In this document: piece after piece, positions 8,884 through 17,341 of the stretch | How the letters are laid out: each line of letters opens with the position of its first letter | How positions within the stretch are numbered: the first letter of the stretch is position 1 | Assembly: GCF_900188345.1 (NCBI RefSeq) | Contig: NZ_FZOD01000017.1 | Span: 97,420-161,419 of the forward strand | DNA length: 64,000 nucleotides | Direction of reading: 5' to 3' | Origin: Streptosporangium subroseum | GTDB taxonomy: Bacteria; Actinomycetota; Actinomycetes; Streptosporangiales; Streptosporangiaceae | Translations under genes and position numbers: made by a program | Notes under the pieces: generated by a model | What the model was told of the DNA's origin: nothing | The model's database searches: none | The model's input: only the letters and a program-made list of their open reading frames with translations

Positions 8884-10448
8884 GCGTCCCTCCGGCGCAG
8901 CAGGACGACGGCGAGGACGAGGGCGAGCGCGGCGTAGGCGCAGAGCACGGCGAGGCCGGCCCACGGCGCCAGCGGGTAGTAGCCCGCCTGGGGCACGTAG
9001 TGGCCGGTCACCTGTGGATACTCCGGAACGCTCTGCTGGATCGCGAAGCCGGCGGCCGGGGTGAGCCGCAACAGCCACCGCGCCGCGCCCTCGGGCAGGA
9101 CGGAGACGGTCGCGAGGATGGAGGGGACGACGATCACCACGACGGCGGTGACGATCGCGGCGACGCCGCGCCGGAACACGGCGCCGAGGGCGAGGGCGAG
9201 AACGGCGGCGACGCCGAACAGCGCCGCGACGCCGACGACGACGCGCAGTTCGGTGAGCGGGCTCACCGGGAGGATGTAGTTGCCGTTGGAACGCAGGATC
9301 CGCTTGCCGGCCGTGACCGTGACCGTGGTCGCGGCCAGTGCGGCGACGAAGGTGACCGCGCCGATCACGAGGGCCTTGGCCGCCAGCGTCCGGCCGCGCC
9401 GTGGACCGGCGAGCAGGGTGGTGCGGATCATTCCCCGCCGGTACTCGCCGGTGACGAACATCACCGCCACCACGATCACCAGGATCAGCCCGGTGAGCGC
9501 GCCGGTGAGGGTGCGCTCGACGGTCTGGCCGTCCATCCGCGGCGCGAGGTCGCCGGCCCCGGTCACGGTGAACGTGCCGCCGGACTCCAGCACCCCGTTC
9601 GGGCGGTGGTAGCGCTCCCAGTCGGTCGTCCCGGTGACTCCCACGGCGTCACGGCTCCACGCGCCGCCGGGCACGTCGCCCCGCAGGCCGACGTTGTCGA
9701 AGACGGCGGTGGCCTGGGTGAAGCGCATCTGCTCGATGCTCCCGCCGAGATCGGCCCGCTTCACCGTCAGATCGCCAGGGGAGGCGACGAAGAGCCCGAT
9801 CTGGACCGTGGCCGGCAGCCCGGCCAGGTGAGCCGTGCCGACCTTGGTCCACCGCGTGCCGTCGGCCGACTCGTAGCCGGTGAGCGTGTCGCCCGAACGG
9901 GTCAGCCGCAGCCAGCGCGGGGACGCCGCCGAGACGCCGCCCGGGCGGCCGGCCGTGTCTTCGGTGAAGTTGTGCTGCATCCGCACGCCGTGGCTGCCGG
10001 TGACCATCATCGCCGCGTAGGCCGACCCCTGCCGGGTGCCGTCCTTGACGATGACTCCGGCCTTCGCCCACGGCACGAGGCCGGGGACGATCTTGTCGTG
10101 GTCGGGCGGGGGATAGGTGATGATGCCGGTCATGGAGGTCAGGCGGGCGGTGATGTCGCCGTTCCCGGTCAGCGACCGGTGCGCGAAATAGAACTGGTCC
10201 TCCACCGCTTCGCCGCCCGGCCCCACCGGAACGGCGGGGCAGGCGACCTCGACCGGGCCCTCGCTGCACGAGGCGTGGCTGCCCGCCGCGGCGAGCAGCC
10301 CGAGCAGCACGGTGACCAGCGCCGCGATCACCATGGTGGTCACCCAGCCGCGGACCGTACGAAACTTGGTCCACTCGGCGTGCAGCAGGTGGGCGAAGCC
10401 GTCGCGTCCGGCCCGCGGGCGTGGGCGGTACGGGGCGGTGGTGGTCAT
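8880..10448 (-). CDS. ABC-2 type permease with a large extracytoplasmic lectin-like insert
   Basis: 522 residues from ATG at 10448. It has the same frame as its neighbour: LHAEWTKFRTVRGW entry, helix 1 near residues 36-56, and TGEYRRGMIRTTLLAGPRRGR after helix 2. Between helices 1 and 2, however, about 240 residues (about 75-320) form an extra outside domain. This contains GVIVKDGTRQGSAYAAMMVT, PRWLRLTRSGDTLTGYESAD and WTKVGTAHLAGLPATVQIGL, the pattern of DUF1349-like concanavalin-type beta-sandwich modules normally attached to secreted glycosidases. The outside domain could bind a glycan or the transported ligand. Overlaps both neighbours by 4 bases in one operon. Confidence 0.85.
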   Translation of the reverse strand: MTTTAPYRPRPRAGRDGFAHLLHAEWTKFRTVRGWVTTMVIAALVTVLLGLLAAAGSHASCSEGPVEVACPAVPVGPGGEAVEDQFYFAHRSLTGNGDITARLTSMTGIITYPPPDHDKIVPGLVPWAKAGVIVKDGTRQGSAYAAMMVTGSHGVRMQHNFTEDTAGRPGGVSAASPRWLRLTRSGDTLTGYESADGTRWTKVGTAHLAGLPATVQIGLFVASPGDLTVKRADLGGSIEQMRFTQATAVFDNVGLRGDVPGGAWSRDAVGVTGTTDWERYHRPNGVLESGGTFTVTGAGDLAPRMDGQTVERTLTGALTGLILVIVVAVMFVTGEYRRGMIRTTLLAGPRRGRTLAAKALVIGAVTFVAALAATTVTVTAGKRILRSNGNYILPVSPLTELRVVVGVAALFGVAAVLALALGAVFRRGVAAIVTAVVVIVVPSILATVSVLPEGAARWLLRLTPAAGFAIQQSVPEYPQVTGHYVPQAGYYPLAPWAGLAVLCAYAALALVLAVVLLRRRDA

Positions 10449-11383
10449 CGTGCCGCCTCCCGTCCGGCGGCGGCGCGAAACTCGACCGCGTCCCGGGTGA
10501 GCTCCATGTAGGCCTCCTCAAGCGTCGCGCGGTGGGCCGCCACCTCGGAGAACGGCACCGTGTTCCGGCTGAGGAGCGTCACGACGCCCTCGGCCGTCAG
10601 CCCGGACACCGTCAGCGCGTCCCGGCCGTCGGCCCCCGCGGTCACCACGGCCCCCGCGTGCTCCAGCACCCTCGCCGCCTCCTGCCGGGCCGTGGTGCGC
10701 AGCGTCACCCGGTCACCGGACACCGTGGCCAGCAGCTCCGCCACGCCGGTGTCGGCGATGACCCTGCCGCGGCCGACCACCACCACGTGGCCGGCGACGT
10801 CCTGCAGTTCGCTCATCAGATGGCTGGACACCAGCACGGCGCGGCCCTGCCCGGCCAGCTCGGCCAGCAGTTCGCGCATCCACACGATGCCGTCGGGGTC
10901 CAGGCCGTTGAAAGGCTCGTCCAAAATGATCACGGGCGGGTCGCCGAGCAGCGCGGCGGCGATCCCCAGCCGCTGCCGCATGCCCAGGGAGAAGCCGCCC
11001 GCCTTCCGCCGGGCCGCCTGTCGCAGGCCGGCCTGTTCGATCACCTCGTCGACCCGTCCGGCGGTCAGACCCTGGGAATGGGCCAGCCACAGCAGGTGGT
11101 TGCGGGCGGAGCGGCTCGGCTGCAGCGCGGCGGCGTCCAGCAGGGCCCCGACGTGGCGCAGCGGGTGGCGCAGGCTCCGGTACGGCCGCCCGCCGATCAG
11201 CGCGCTGCCCTCCTCGACCGCGTCCAGGCCGAGGATCACCCGCATCGTGGTGGACTTTCCCGCGCCGTTGGGGCCGACAAAGCCGGTGACCTGCCCCGGC
11301 TTCACCGAAAAGGACATCCCGTCCAGTGCCACGGTCGGCCCGAAGCGTTTGCGCAGACCGTTGACGTCGATGGTTGCTTGCAT
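10445..11383 (-). CDS. ABC transporter ATP-binding protein
   Basis: 312 residues. Walker A GPNGAGKST near residue 38, signature FSLGMRQRLGIAAALLGDP, Walker B VIILDEPFNGLDPDG and the switch histidine in VLVSSHLMSEL are all present. This is the DrrA/CcmA-type subfamily that drives ABC-2 exporters, here the two permeases downstream with 4-base overlaps. The promoter region of about 110 bases is shared with the divergent sensor kinase, which suggests that the two-component system controls the exporter. Confidence 0.94.
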   Translation of the reverse strand: MQATIDVNGLRKRFGPTVALDGMSFSVKPGQVTGFVGPNGAGKSTTMRVILGLDAVEEGSALIGGRPYRSLRHPLRHVGALLDAAALQPSRSARNHLLWLAHSQGLTAGRVDEVIEQAGLRQAARRKAGGFSLGMRQRLGIAAALLGDPPVIILDEPFNGLDPDGIVWMRELLAELAGQGRAVLVSSHLMSELQDVAGHVVVVGRGRVIADTGVAELLATVSGDRVTLRTTARQEAARVLEHAGAVVTAGADGRDALTVSGLTAEGVVTLLSRNTVPFSEVAAHRATLEEAYMELTRDAVEFRAAAGREAAR

Positions 11384-11493
11384 GTCTTCGGTTGTACGGA
11401 TACGGCCATAACGTGGGCCGAACGGAGGCCGTCATGCCGTTGTTAGGTCCGGGACGGCATCCTGGAGGCCGGCACGGAAGCGGGAGAGGACCG

Positions 11494-12675
11494 ATGAGGA
11501 ATCTGCGACGCCCGGCGCTGCCGGGCCGCACCGTACGGCTGCGCTTCACCGCCCTGTACGGTGTCCTGTTCCTCCTGTCCGGCATCGGGCTGCTGGCCCT
11601 CACCAACCTCGTGGCCCTCGGGTCGTCGAGGGTCACGGTGCCCGGTGAGAACCCCCAGCAGCCCACGCTCGCGGCCTCCCAGGAGCTCGTCGGCCGGCTC
11701 CAGGCTCAGCTCTCGGAGACGCATACGGCCCAGTCGCGCCAGCTCCTGATCGGCTCGGCGGTCGCGCTCGCCGTCATGGCCGTGGTCTCGGTCGTGCTGG
11801 GCCGGGTCGTCGCGGGCCGGGTGCTGCGCCCGTTGCGGACGATCACCTCGGCCACGCGGCGGATCTCCGCCGACAACCTGCACGAGCGGCTGGCCGTGCC
11901 GGGCCCCGCCGACGAGGTGAAGGACCTCGCCGACACCATCGACGGGCTGCTGGAACGCCTGGAGGGCTCCTTCTCCGCGCAGCGCCGGTTCGTCGCCAAC
12001 GCCTCCCACGAGCTGCGCACCCCGCTGGCGACCATTCGGGCGTCGCTGGACGTGGCCGTCGCCAAGCCGGAGCCCGTACCGGCGCAGACGATCGCGCTCG
12101 CCGACAGGATCCGCACCGAGCTCGACCAGGTCGACCGGCTGCTGGAAGGCTTCCTCCTGCTCGCCCGCACCCAGCACGGAGCCCTGTCCGACCGTGCGAC
12201 GATCTCGCTCGGCCGCGTGGTGTCCGCGGCCCTGGACAGCCGGGCCGCCGACATCGCGGCCAGGAGCCTGACCGTCCACGGCGACGACGTCCAGGACGGC
12301 GCCTGGACGCGGGGGAGCCGGACGCTCCTGTCCCGCATGGTCGGCAACGTGATCGACAACGCGATCACCCACAACCACGACGGCGGCTGGATCCGGGTCG
12401 CCGCCACGGCCGACGGCGCGACGGCCCGGCTCATCGTGGAGACGGGCGGGCGAGTCCTCGACCAAGAGCAGATCGCGCGGCTGGCCCAGCCGTTCCAGCG
12501 GCTGGGCGCGGACCGCACCGGCTCCGACAGCGGCTCCGGACTCGGGCTGTCGATCGTCGCGGCCGTCGCCACAGCCCACGGCGGCGACCTGGATCTCCGT
12601 GCCCGGCCCGGAGGCGGCCTCCGGGTGGCCATCACCCTGCCCCTGGCGGACGCGCGGGCGGGTGTCCCGGCGTGA
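11494..12675 (+). CDS. Two-component sensor histidine kinase (CutS-like)
   Basis: 393 residues from ATG at 11494, preceded by GGGAGAGG. Two membrane helices (about 18-40 and 85-107) enclose a short outside loop. A HAMP domain follows (VAGRVLRPLRTITSATRRIS), then the H-box FVANASHELRTPLATIR, N-box VIDNAITHNHDGG and G-box GSGLGLSIV. It phosphorylates the response regulator whose GTG overlaps its stop. It is divergent from the ABC-2 exporter operon and probably senses a substance that the exporter removes. The intergenic gap holds the 7-bp inverted repeat ATGCCGT/ACGGCAT at 11434-11460. Confidence 0.93.
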   Translation: MRNLRRPALPGRTVRLRFTALYGVLFLLSGIGLLALTNLVALGSSRVTVPGENPQQPTLAASQELVGRLQAQLSETHTAQSRQLLIGSAVALAVMAVVSVVLGRVVAGRVLRPLRTITSATRRISADNLHERLAVPGPADEVKDLADTIDGLLERLEGSFSAQRRFVANASHELRTPLATIRASLDVAVAKPEPVPAQTIALADRIRTELDQVDRLLEGFLLLARTQHGALSDRATISLGRVVSAALDSRAADIAARSLTVHGDDVQDGAWTRGSRTLLSRMVGNVIDNAITHNHDGGWIRVAATADGATARLIVETGGRVLDQEQIARLAQPFQRLGADRTGSDSGSGLGLSIVAAVATAHGGDLDLRARPGGGLRVAITLPLADARAGVPA

Positions 12676-13340
12676 GGGTGCTGGTGGTCGAGGACGCGCG
12701 CTCCCTCGCCGCCGTCCTCGCCGAGGGTCTCCGTGACCAGGGCATGGCCGTGGACGTGGCGCACGACGGCCTGGAGGCCGCGGCCAAACTCGATCTCAAC
12801 GCCTATGACGTGGTCGTCCTCGACCGCGATCTGCCGGGAATCCACGGCGACACCCTCTGCCAGATGATCACCGAACGCGATGACCGCGTCATGGTCCTGA
12901 TGCTGACCGCGGCCGGCTCGCCCGGCGACCGGGTCAGCGGCCTGACCCTGGGAGCCGACGACTATCTCGCCAAGCCCTTCCACTTCCCCGAACTGGTCGT
13001 GCGCATCCGTTCCCTGGCCCGCCGCCAGCCCTTCGCCCGCGCCCGCACCCTGCGCGCGGCGGGCATCGAACTCGACCCCCTGCGCCGCACCGCCACCCGC
13101 GACGGCCGTCACCTCGACCTGTCGGTCAAGGAGTTCGCCCTCCTCGAAGCCCTCCTGCGCGCCACCCCCGCCTTCCTCAGCACCGAGGACCTGCTCGAAC
13201 AGGTCTGGGACGAACACGCCGACCCGTTCACCAACACCGTCACCGTCACCATCGGCCGTCTGCGCCGCAAACTCGGCGACCCCTCGATCATCACCACCAC
13301 ACCCGGCGTGGGCTACCGCATCGCCGATCCACCCGGCTAG
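12672..13340 (+). CDS. Response regulator, OmpR family (CutR-like)
   Basis: 222 residues from a GTG at 12672 that overlaps the kinase stop (GTGA). The receiver domain has the acidic pocket VVEDA, the phospho-acceptor aspartate in VVVLDRDLPG (about residue 52), the conserved Thr in LMLTAAG and Lys in YLAKPF. The C-terminal winged helix contains SVKEFALLEALL and NTVTVTIGRLRRKLGDP. Partner of the kinase just upstream. Confidence 0.95.
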   Translation: MRVLVVEDARSLAAVLAEGLRDQGMAVDVAHDGLEAAAKLDLNAYDVVVLDRDLPGIHGDTLCQMITERDDRVMVLMLTAAGSPGDRVSGLTLGADDYLAKPFHFPELVVRIRSLARRQPFARARTLRAAGIELDPLRRTATRDGRHLDLSVKEFALLEALLRATPAFLSTEDLLEQVWDEHADPFTNTVTVTIGRLRRKLGDPSIITTTPGVGYRIADPPG

Positions 13341-13376
13341 GGGTCGCTCTCCGGGCCGAACCATCCGGCCCCGCGA

Positions 13377-13406
13377 ATGTCCGGCTCCGTTTCACGAGCC
13401 GGACAT
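13377..13406. terminator. Bidirectional terminator between the response regulator and clpX
   Basis: Perfect 11-bp stem ATGTCCGGCTC / GAGCCGGACAT with the 8-base loop CGTTTCAC. It lies between two convergent genes, 36 bases after one stop and 17 bases after the other. Confidence 0.8.
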
Positions 13407-13423
13407 CCGGCCCGGGGAACGCC

Positions 13424-14719
13424 TCAGGCGGACTTCTCGGGGCTGTCCCAGGTGCGACCGGGCTGCTCGCGCGGCACCAGGGTCGGGTTGACGTTGTTGA
13501 GCACGGTGTCGCGGTCGATCACGACGCGGGCCACGTCGTCCCGGCTCGGCACCTCGAACATCACGTCGAGCAGGACCTCTTCGAGGATCGCCCGGGTCGC
13601 CCGGGCGCCGGTACGGCGGAGCAGCGCCTGTTCGGCGATGGCGCCGATGGCGTCCTCGGTGAACTCCAGCTCGACACCGTCGAGCTCGAAGAGCTTCTGG
13701 TACTGCTTGATCAGCGCGTTGCGCGGCTCGGTGAGGATCCGGACCAGTGCCGTCCGGTCCAGTTGCCGGAAGGTCGACACGACCGGGAGCCGGCCGACCA
13801 GCTCGGGGATCAGCCCGAACTTCAGCAGGTCCTCGGGCGTGACCTCGCCGAAGGCGTCCTCCTCCCGCTCCTCCCCGGTGTGGATCGCGGCGAGGAACCC
13901 GGCGCCCTTGCGACCGACCCGCCGTTCGATGATCTGCTCCAGGCCGGCGAACGCGCCGCCGACGATGAACAGCACGTTGCTCGTGTCGATCTGGATGAAG
14001 TCCTGCTGCGGGTGCTTGCGGCCACCCTGCGGCGGCACGCTCGCGACCGTGCCCTCCAGGATCTTCAGCAGCGCCTGCTGCACGCCCTCACCGGAGACGT
14101 CGCGGGTGATCGACGGGTTCTCGCTCTTCCGGGCGACCTTGTCGATCTCGTCGATGTAGACGATGCCGGTCTCGGCCTTCTTGACGTCGTGGTCGGCGGC
14201 CTGGATCAGCTTGAGCAGGATGTTCTCGACATCCTCCCCGACGTAGCCGGCCTCGGTGAGCGCGGTGGCGTCGGCGATCGCGAACGGGACGTCGAGCATC
14301 CGGGCGAGCGTCTGGGCGAGGTGGGTCTTGCCGCAGCCGGTCGGGCCGATCAGCAGGATGTTGGACTTGCCGAGCTCGACCGGCTCCTCCTTCGCGGGGT
14401 GCTGCCCGTTCCCGCCGGCTCCCGGACGGATGCGTTTGTAGTGGTTGTAGACCGCCACCGAGAGCACCATCTTGGCGTTGTCCTGCCCGATGACGTACTG
14501 CTCGAGGAACTCGTAGATCTCCCGGGGTTTCGGCAGCTCCCGCTGTCCTGCCTCGGAGGCCGCACCGAGCTCCTCCTCGATGAGCTCGTTGCAGAGCTCG
14601 ACACACTCGTCGCAGATGTGGACGCCGGCCGGCCCCGCGATGAGCCTCTTGACCTGCTTCTGGTTCTTCCCGCAGAACGTGCATCTCAACAGGTTGCCGT
14701 CACCGGCGATGCGTGCCAC
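13424..14719 (-). CDS. clpX: ATP-dependent Clp protease ATP-binding subunit ClpX (solitary copy)
   Basis: 431 residues from GTG at 14719 with a GAGGAGA site. The zinc-binding domain has Cys13, Cys16, Cys36 and Cys39. The AAA+ core shows Walker A GPTGCGKTHLAQ, Walker B GIVYIDEIDK, the GYVGEDVEN pore loop and the RRTGARATR sensor 2 region. It unfolds substrates for ClpP or works as a chaperone. No clpP is adjacent, whereas the housekeeping clpX normally follows clpP genes. The zinc finger has an extra residue (AGPAGVHIC), and it is followed by a P450 rather than proteostasis genes. It may therefore be a second, specialised copy; this is inference. Confidence 0.92.
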   Translation of the reverse strand: MARIAGDGNLLRCTFCGKNQKQVKRLIAGPAGVHICDECVELCNELIEEELGAASEAGQRELPKPREIYEFLEQYVIGQDNAKMVLSVAVYNHYKRIRPGAGGNGQHPAKEEPVELGKSNILLIGPTGCGKTHLAQTLARMLDVPFAIADATALTEAGYVGEDVENILLKLIQAADHDVKKAETGIVYIDEIDKVARKSENPSITRDVSGEGVQQALLKILEGTVASVPPQGGRKHPQQDFIQIDTSNVLFIVGGAFAGLEQIIERRVGRKGAGFLAAIHTGEEREEDAFGEVTPEDLLKFGLIPELVGRLPVVSTFRQLDRTALVRILTEPRNALIKQYQKLFELDGVELEFTEDAIGAIAEQALLRRTGARATRAILEEVLLDVMFEVPSRDDVARVVIDRDTVLNNVNPTLVPREQPGRTWDSPEKSA

Positions 14720-14784
14720 GTGGAAAGGTCTCCTCAACGGTTGTGCGGTCCGGAACGCGGGAGGACCACGTCGGACCTGGATGG

Positions 14785-15987
14785 TCAGAGGATCACGGTC
14801 AGCGACGCCAGACGCCAGGTGCCCGGGTCGGGGACACGTCCCGTGGCCTGCGCGTCGGCGAGCGACAGATCGGGGAAGCGGCGCAGCAGCGCGGTGAGTG
14901 CGACCTCGGTCTGCGCCCGAGCCAGCGAGGCCCCGAGACAGAAGTGTGGTCCGTGAGCGTACCCGAGATGTCCCGATGGTCCAGCGACGCGGCCGATGTC
15001 GAATCGGTCGGGGTCGGCGAACGCGCGTGGATCGCGGTTGGCGGAGACGATGGAGGCGGTGACGGGCTCGCCTTTGAGGATCGACACACCGAACATCTCG
15101 ACGTCCTCCCGCGGCAGGCGGGGAATGGTCAGCAGCTGCGGCCCGGACCAGCGCGTCAGCTCCTCGACGGCGCGGGGCATGAGGCCGGCGTCCTCGCGCA
15201 GCGCGGCGAGCTGGCCGGGGTGGCGGAGCAGGGTCTCGACGGCGTTGGCGATGAGGTTCGTCGGCGTCTGCCCGGCGAGGACCAGGTTCCAGACCAGGGT
15301 GACCATCTCGGTGTCGCCGAGCCGGCCCTCGTCGTCGGCCTGGGCGCGGATGAGGTCTGAGATCAGGTCGTCGCCGAGCTCGGCCCTCCGGCTCGCAACC
15401 GCGGCCTTGGCGCCCTCCATGATGCCGGGTATGGCGTCGGCGAACGCCTGGCCCCAGCCGGCCGCCACGGCGGCGCCGTACTCCCGCCAGCGGGGGCGGT
15501 CGATCTCGGCGATGCCGACCAGCTCGCAGATCACCTCGATCGGCAGCGGTCGCGCGAAGTGCGCCAGAAGGTCCACCGAGCCGCCCTCGGCATGGTTCGG
15601 CAGGTCGTCGAGGAGGCTCTCGACGATCGGTTCGATCCGCGGCCGGAAATCGACGGCGCGGCGCGGGGTGAACGCGGGCGAGACCAGCCTGCGCAGCCGC
15701 GCGTGCTCCGGTCCTTCCATCTCCTGCATGGTCCGCATGTAGGCCAGGCAGTGCTCGGGGATGCCGGGGGGCCGCATGAAGCTGTCGGCGCCGAGCTCGA
15801 ACCGCGGGTCGCTCAGCATCGCCCTGGCGTCCTCGTGCCGCGTCAGGACCCACATCGGGCGCATGCCGGGGGCCAGGAGCCGTGCCAGCGGCGAGAGCTC
15901 CCGGACGCGTCCGTAAGCGGAGGCGGGGTCGCGCAGCACCTCGGGGTCGGTCAGGTCGATCCCGGGAACGTCGCTCGCATCGGTCAT
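14785..15987 (-). CDS. Cytochrome P450
   Basis: 400 residues from ATG at 15987 with a GGAG site. The heme loop LGYAHGPHFCLGASLAR supplies the cysteine ligand. The ExxR pair is in RAVEELTRW, and the I-helix reads LVLAGQTPTNLIANAVE. The usual I-helix acid-alcohol pair (AGxD/E-T-T) is replaced by AGQTPT, so the proton relay differs from that of standard P450s. It is a soluble bacterial enzyme needing ferredoxin partners, none of which is encoded nearby. It is divergent from a TetR regulator with a palindrome between them, implying substrate-controlled expression. Confidence 0.93.
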   Translation of the reverse strand: MTDASDVPGIDLTDPEVLRDPASAYGRVRELSPLARLLAPGMRPMWVLTRHEDARAMLSDPRFELGADSFMRPPGIPEHCLAYMRTMQEMEGPEHARLRRLVSPAFTPRRAVDFRPRIEPIVESLLDDLPNHAEGGSVDLLAHFARPLPIEVICELVGIAEIDRPRWREYGAAVAAGWGQAFADAIPGIMEGAKAAVASRRAELGDDLISDLIRAQADDEGRLGDTEMVTLVWNLVLAGQTPTNLIANAVETLLRHPGQLAALREDAGLMPRAVEELTRWSGPQLLTIPRLPREDVEMFGVSILKGEPVTASIVSANRDPRAFADPDRFDIGRVAGPSGHLGYAHGPHFCLGASLARAQTEVALTALLRRFPDLSLADAQATGRVPDPGTWRLASLTVIL

Positions 15988-16004
15988 GGATGCTCCAGAT
16001 TTTC

Positions 16005-16034
16005 AGATGATGTAATCAGATGGTCTCATCATAT
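16005..16034. promoter_or_regulatory. Candidate TetR operator between P450 and tetR
   Basis: Imperfect inverted repeat with arms ATGATG (16007-16012) and CATCAT (16027-16032), 10 of 15 half-site positions matching. It lies in the 100-base divergent promoter region between the P450 gene and the TetR gene. Confidence 0.45.
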
Positions 16035-16090
16035 GTATGGTCCCGGGTATCTTTGATCCCGACGATCGGGCAGCCGGAACGAAGAGGACG

Positions 16091-17206
16091 ATGGGTCGGT
16101 TCACCAGGGCGGAAATGCAGGAGCACAACCGTGCCAAGGTGCTGGCGGCGGCCAGGGACGAGTTCACCGAGCGCGGCTTCCGCGACGCCAAGATCGACGG
16201 CATCGCCGAGCGCGCCCGGCTCACCCGCGGCGCGGTCTACTCCAACTTCCCCGGCAAACGGGCCCTCTACTTCGCCGTTCTGGCCGACCTCGCCGAGCGT
16301 GACTCCGCGCCGCCGCACGCCGCGCCGCCGCACTCGGAGTCCGGTCGAACCGCCGGCGAGGCGCTCGGCGCGTTCGCCCGCGCCTGGGTCGCCCGGCTCC
16401 CTCTCGCCACCGAGGAGCAGCACAGCTCGGCCCGGCTCGGCATGGACCTGCTGTCCGAGGTCCTCGCCGACGAGCGGACCCGGTGGCCGTTCACGCAGCT
16501 GATGAAGCTCGACGCGATCCTGCTCGGACTGGCCCTGGAGCGGCTGCGCCCGCCCGGGGCGCCCGCCGGCCGCCTGGTGTCCGTGGCCGAGGTCGCGCTC
16601 ACGACCCTGTACGGCGCAAGCCAGATGGCCGCCGCCGCGCCAGGTTTCGTCGATCCCTTCACCATCGTCAGTGCCTGCGAACAGCTCGCGGACCTCGATC
16701 TGGGCGACGCGTGGCAGCCTCCGCACCTCGCCTACGTCCCGCGGGCGCGACCCGCCGACGAGTCGTGGTCCCCGCCTCCCGCCGTGGACGCCGTCCGCGG
16801 CGAACCCGCGCGGCTCGCGGACGACGGCGTGGTGGCGATCCTCGGGCTGCACCGGCTTGAGGCCGCCGAGGAGGCCGTACGGGCCGCGCCGCCCACGGCC
16901 ACGGTCACCGTCGTCCTGGTCACCGGCGACCCCGGCGAGCTGGCGCCGCTGGCACGGCTGGCCATCGCCGAGCTCCGCGTCTGCCTGCGCCAGGCCTTCC
17001 CGCCGTCGGCGTGGCCGCGCCTGCAGGTGGTGTACGACGAGTCCGGCACCCTCGCCGCGGCGGCCGGCGTGCCCGCCGTCAGCGACGGGACCGAGGCCGC
17101 CGTCCGGGTCGAGGCGGGCCGGATCGTCGCCCGGGCCGACGGCCGCGGCGCGTGCCACGCGGCCGCGGCGGCCGGCGAGCCCGATCGGCCCGGTCAGGCC
17201 GGCTGA
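16091..17206 (+). CDS. TetR-family regulator with an extra C-terminal domain
   Basis: 371 residues from ATG at 16091 (GAAGAGG site); an upstream in-frame start at 16037 lacks a site. Residues about 10-60 are a TetR helix-turn-helix (AARDEFTERGFRDAKIDGIA, then RGAVYSNFPGKRALYF). A ligand-binding helical part follows to about 205. The remaining about 150 residues are unusual. VTVVLVTGDPGELAPLA, LQVVYDESGTLAAAAGV and AAVRVEAGRIVARADG resemble a thioredoxin-like fold without a CxxC. A typical TetR is about 200 residues, so this is a fusion. It probably represses the divergent P450. Confidence 0.85.
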   Translation: MGRFTRAEMQEHNRAKVLAAARDEFTERGFRDAKIDGIAERARLTRGAVYSNFPGKRALYFAVLADLAERDSAPPHAAPPHSESGRTAGEALGAFARAWVARLPLATEEQHSSARLGMDLLSEVLADERTRWPFTQLMKLDAILLGLALERLRPPGAPAGRLVSVAEVALTTLYGASQMAAAAPGFVDPFTIVSACEQLADLDLGDAWQPPHLAYVPRARPADESWSPPPAVDAVRGEPARLADDGVVAILGLHRLEAAEEAVRAAPPTATVTVVLVTGDPGELAPLARLAIAELRVCLRQAFPPSAWPRLQVVYDESGTLAAAAGVPAVSDGTEAAVRVEAGRIVARADGRGACHAAAAAGEPDRPGQAG

Positions 17207-17300
17207 GCCCGGCGAGCCCGGTCAGCCCGGTGAGCCTGATCAGGCGGGTGGGCGCGGCCCGGTCAGGCCCGGACCCGATCGGTGAGACACCGCGGGCAAC

Positions 17301-17334
17301 CGGAGCGGGGATCCCGGCAGGGACCCCCGCTCCG
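17301..17334. terminator. Hairpin between convergent tetR and efflux permease genes
   Basis: 10-bp inverted repeat CGGAGCGGGG (17301-17310) / CCCCGCTCCG (17325-17334), located 7 bases past the permease stop and about 95 bases past the tetR stop. It serves both directions. No T-run. Confidence 0.7.
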
Positions 17335-17341
17335 CCGTTGA

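Noticed and set aside
11404..11424. Direct repeat GGCCATAACG / GGCCGAACG as a regulator box
   Set aside because: Only two imperfect copies with unequal spacing; too weak to list as a feature.
16016..17158. Leftward frame opposite the TetR gene
   Set aside because: Antisense to a clear regulator with codon bias; no motif.
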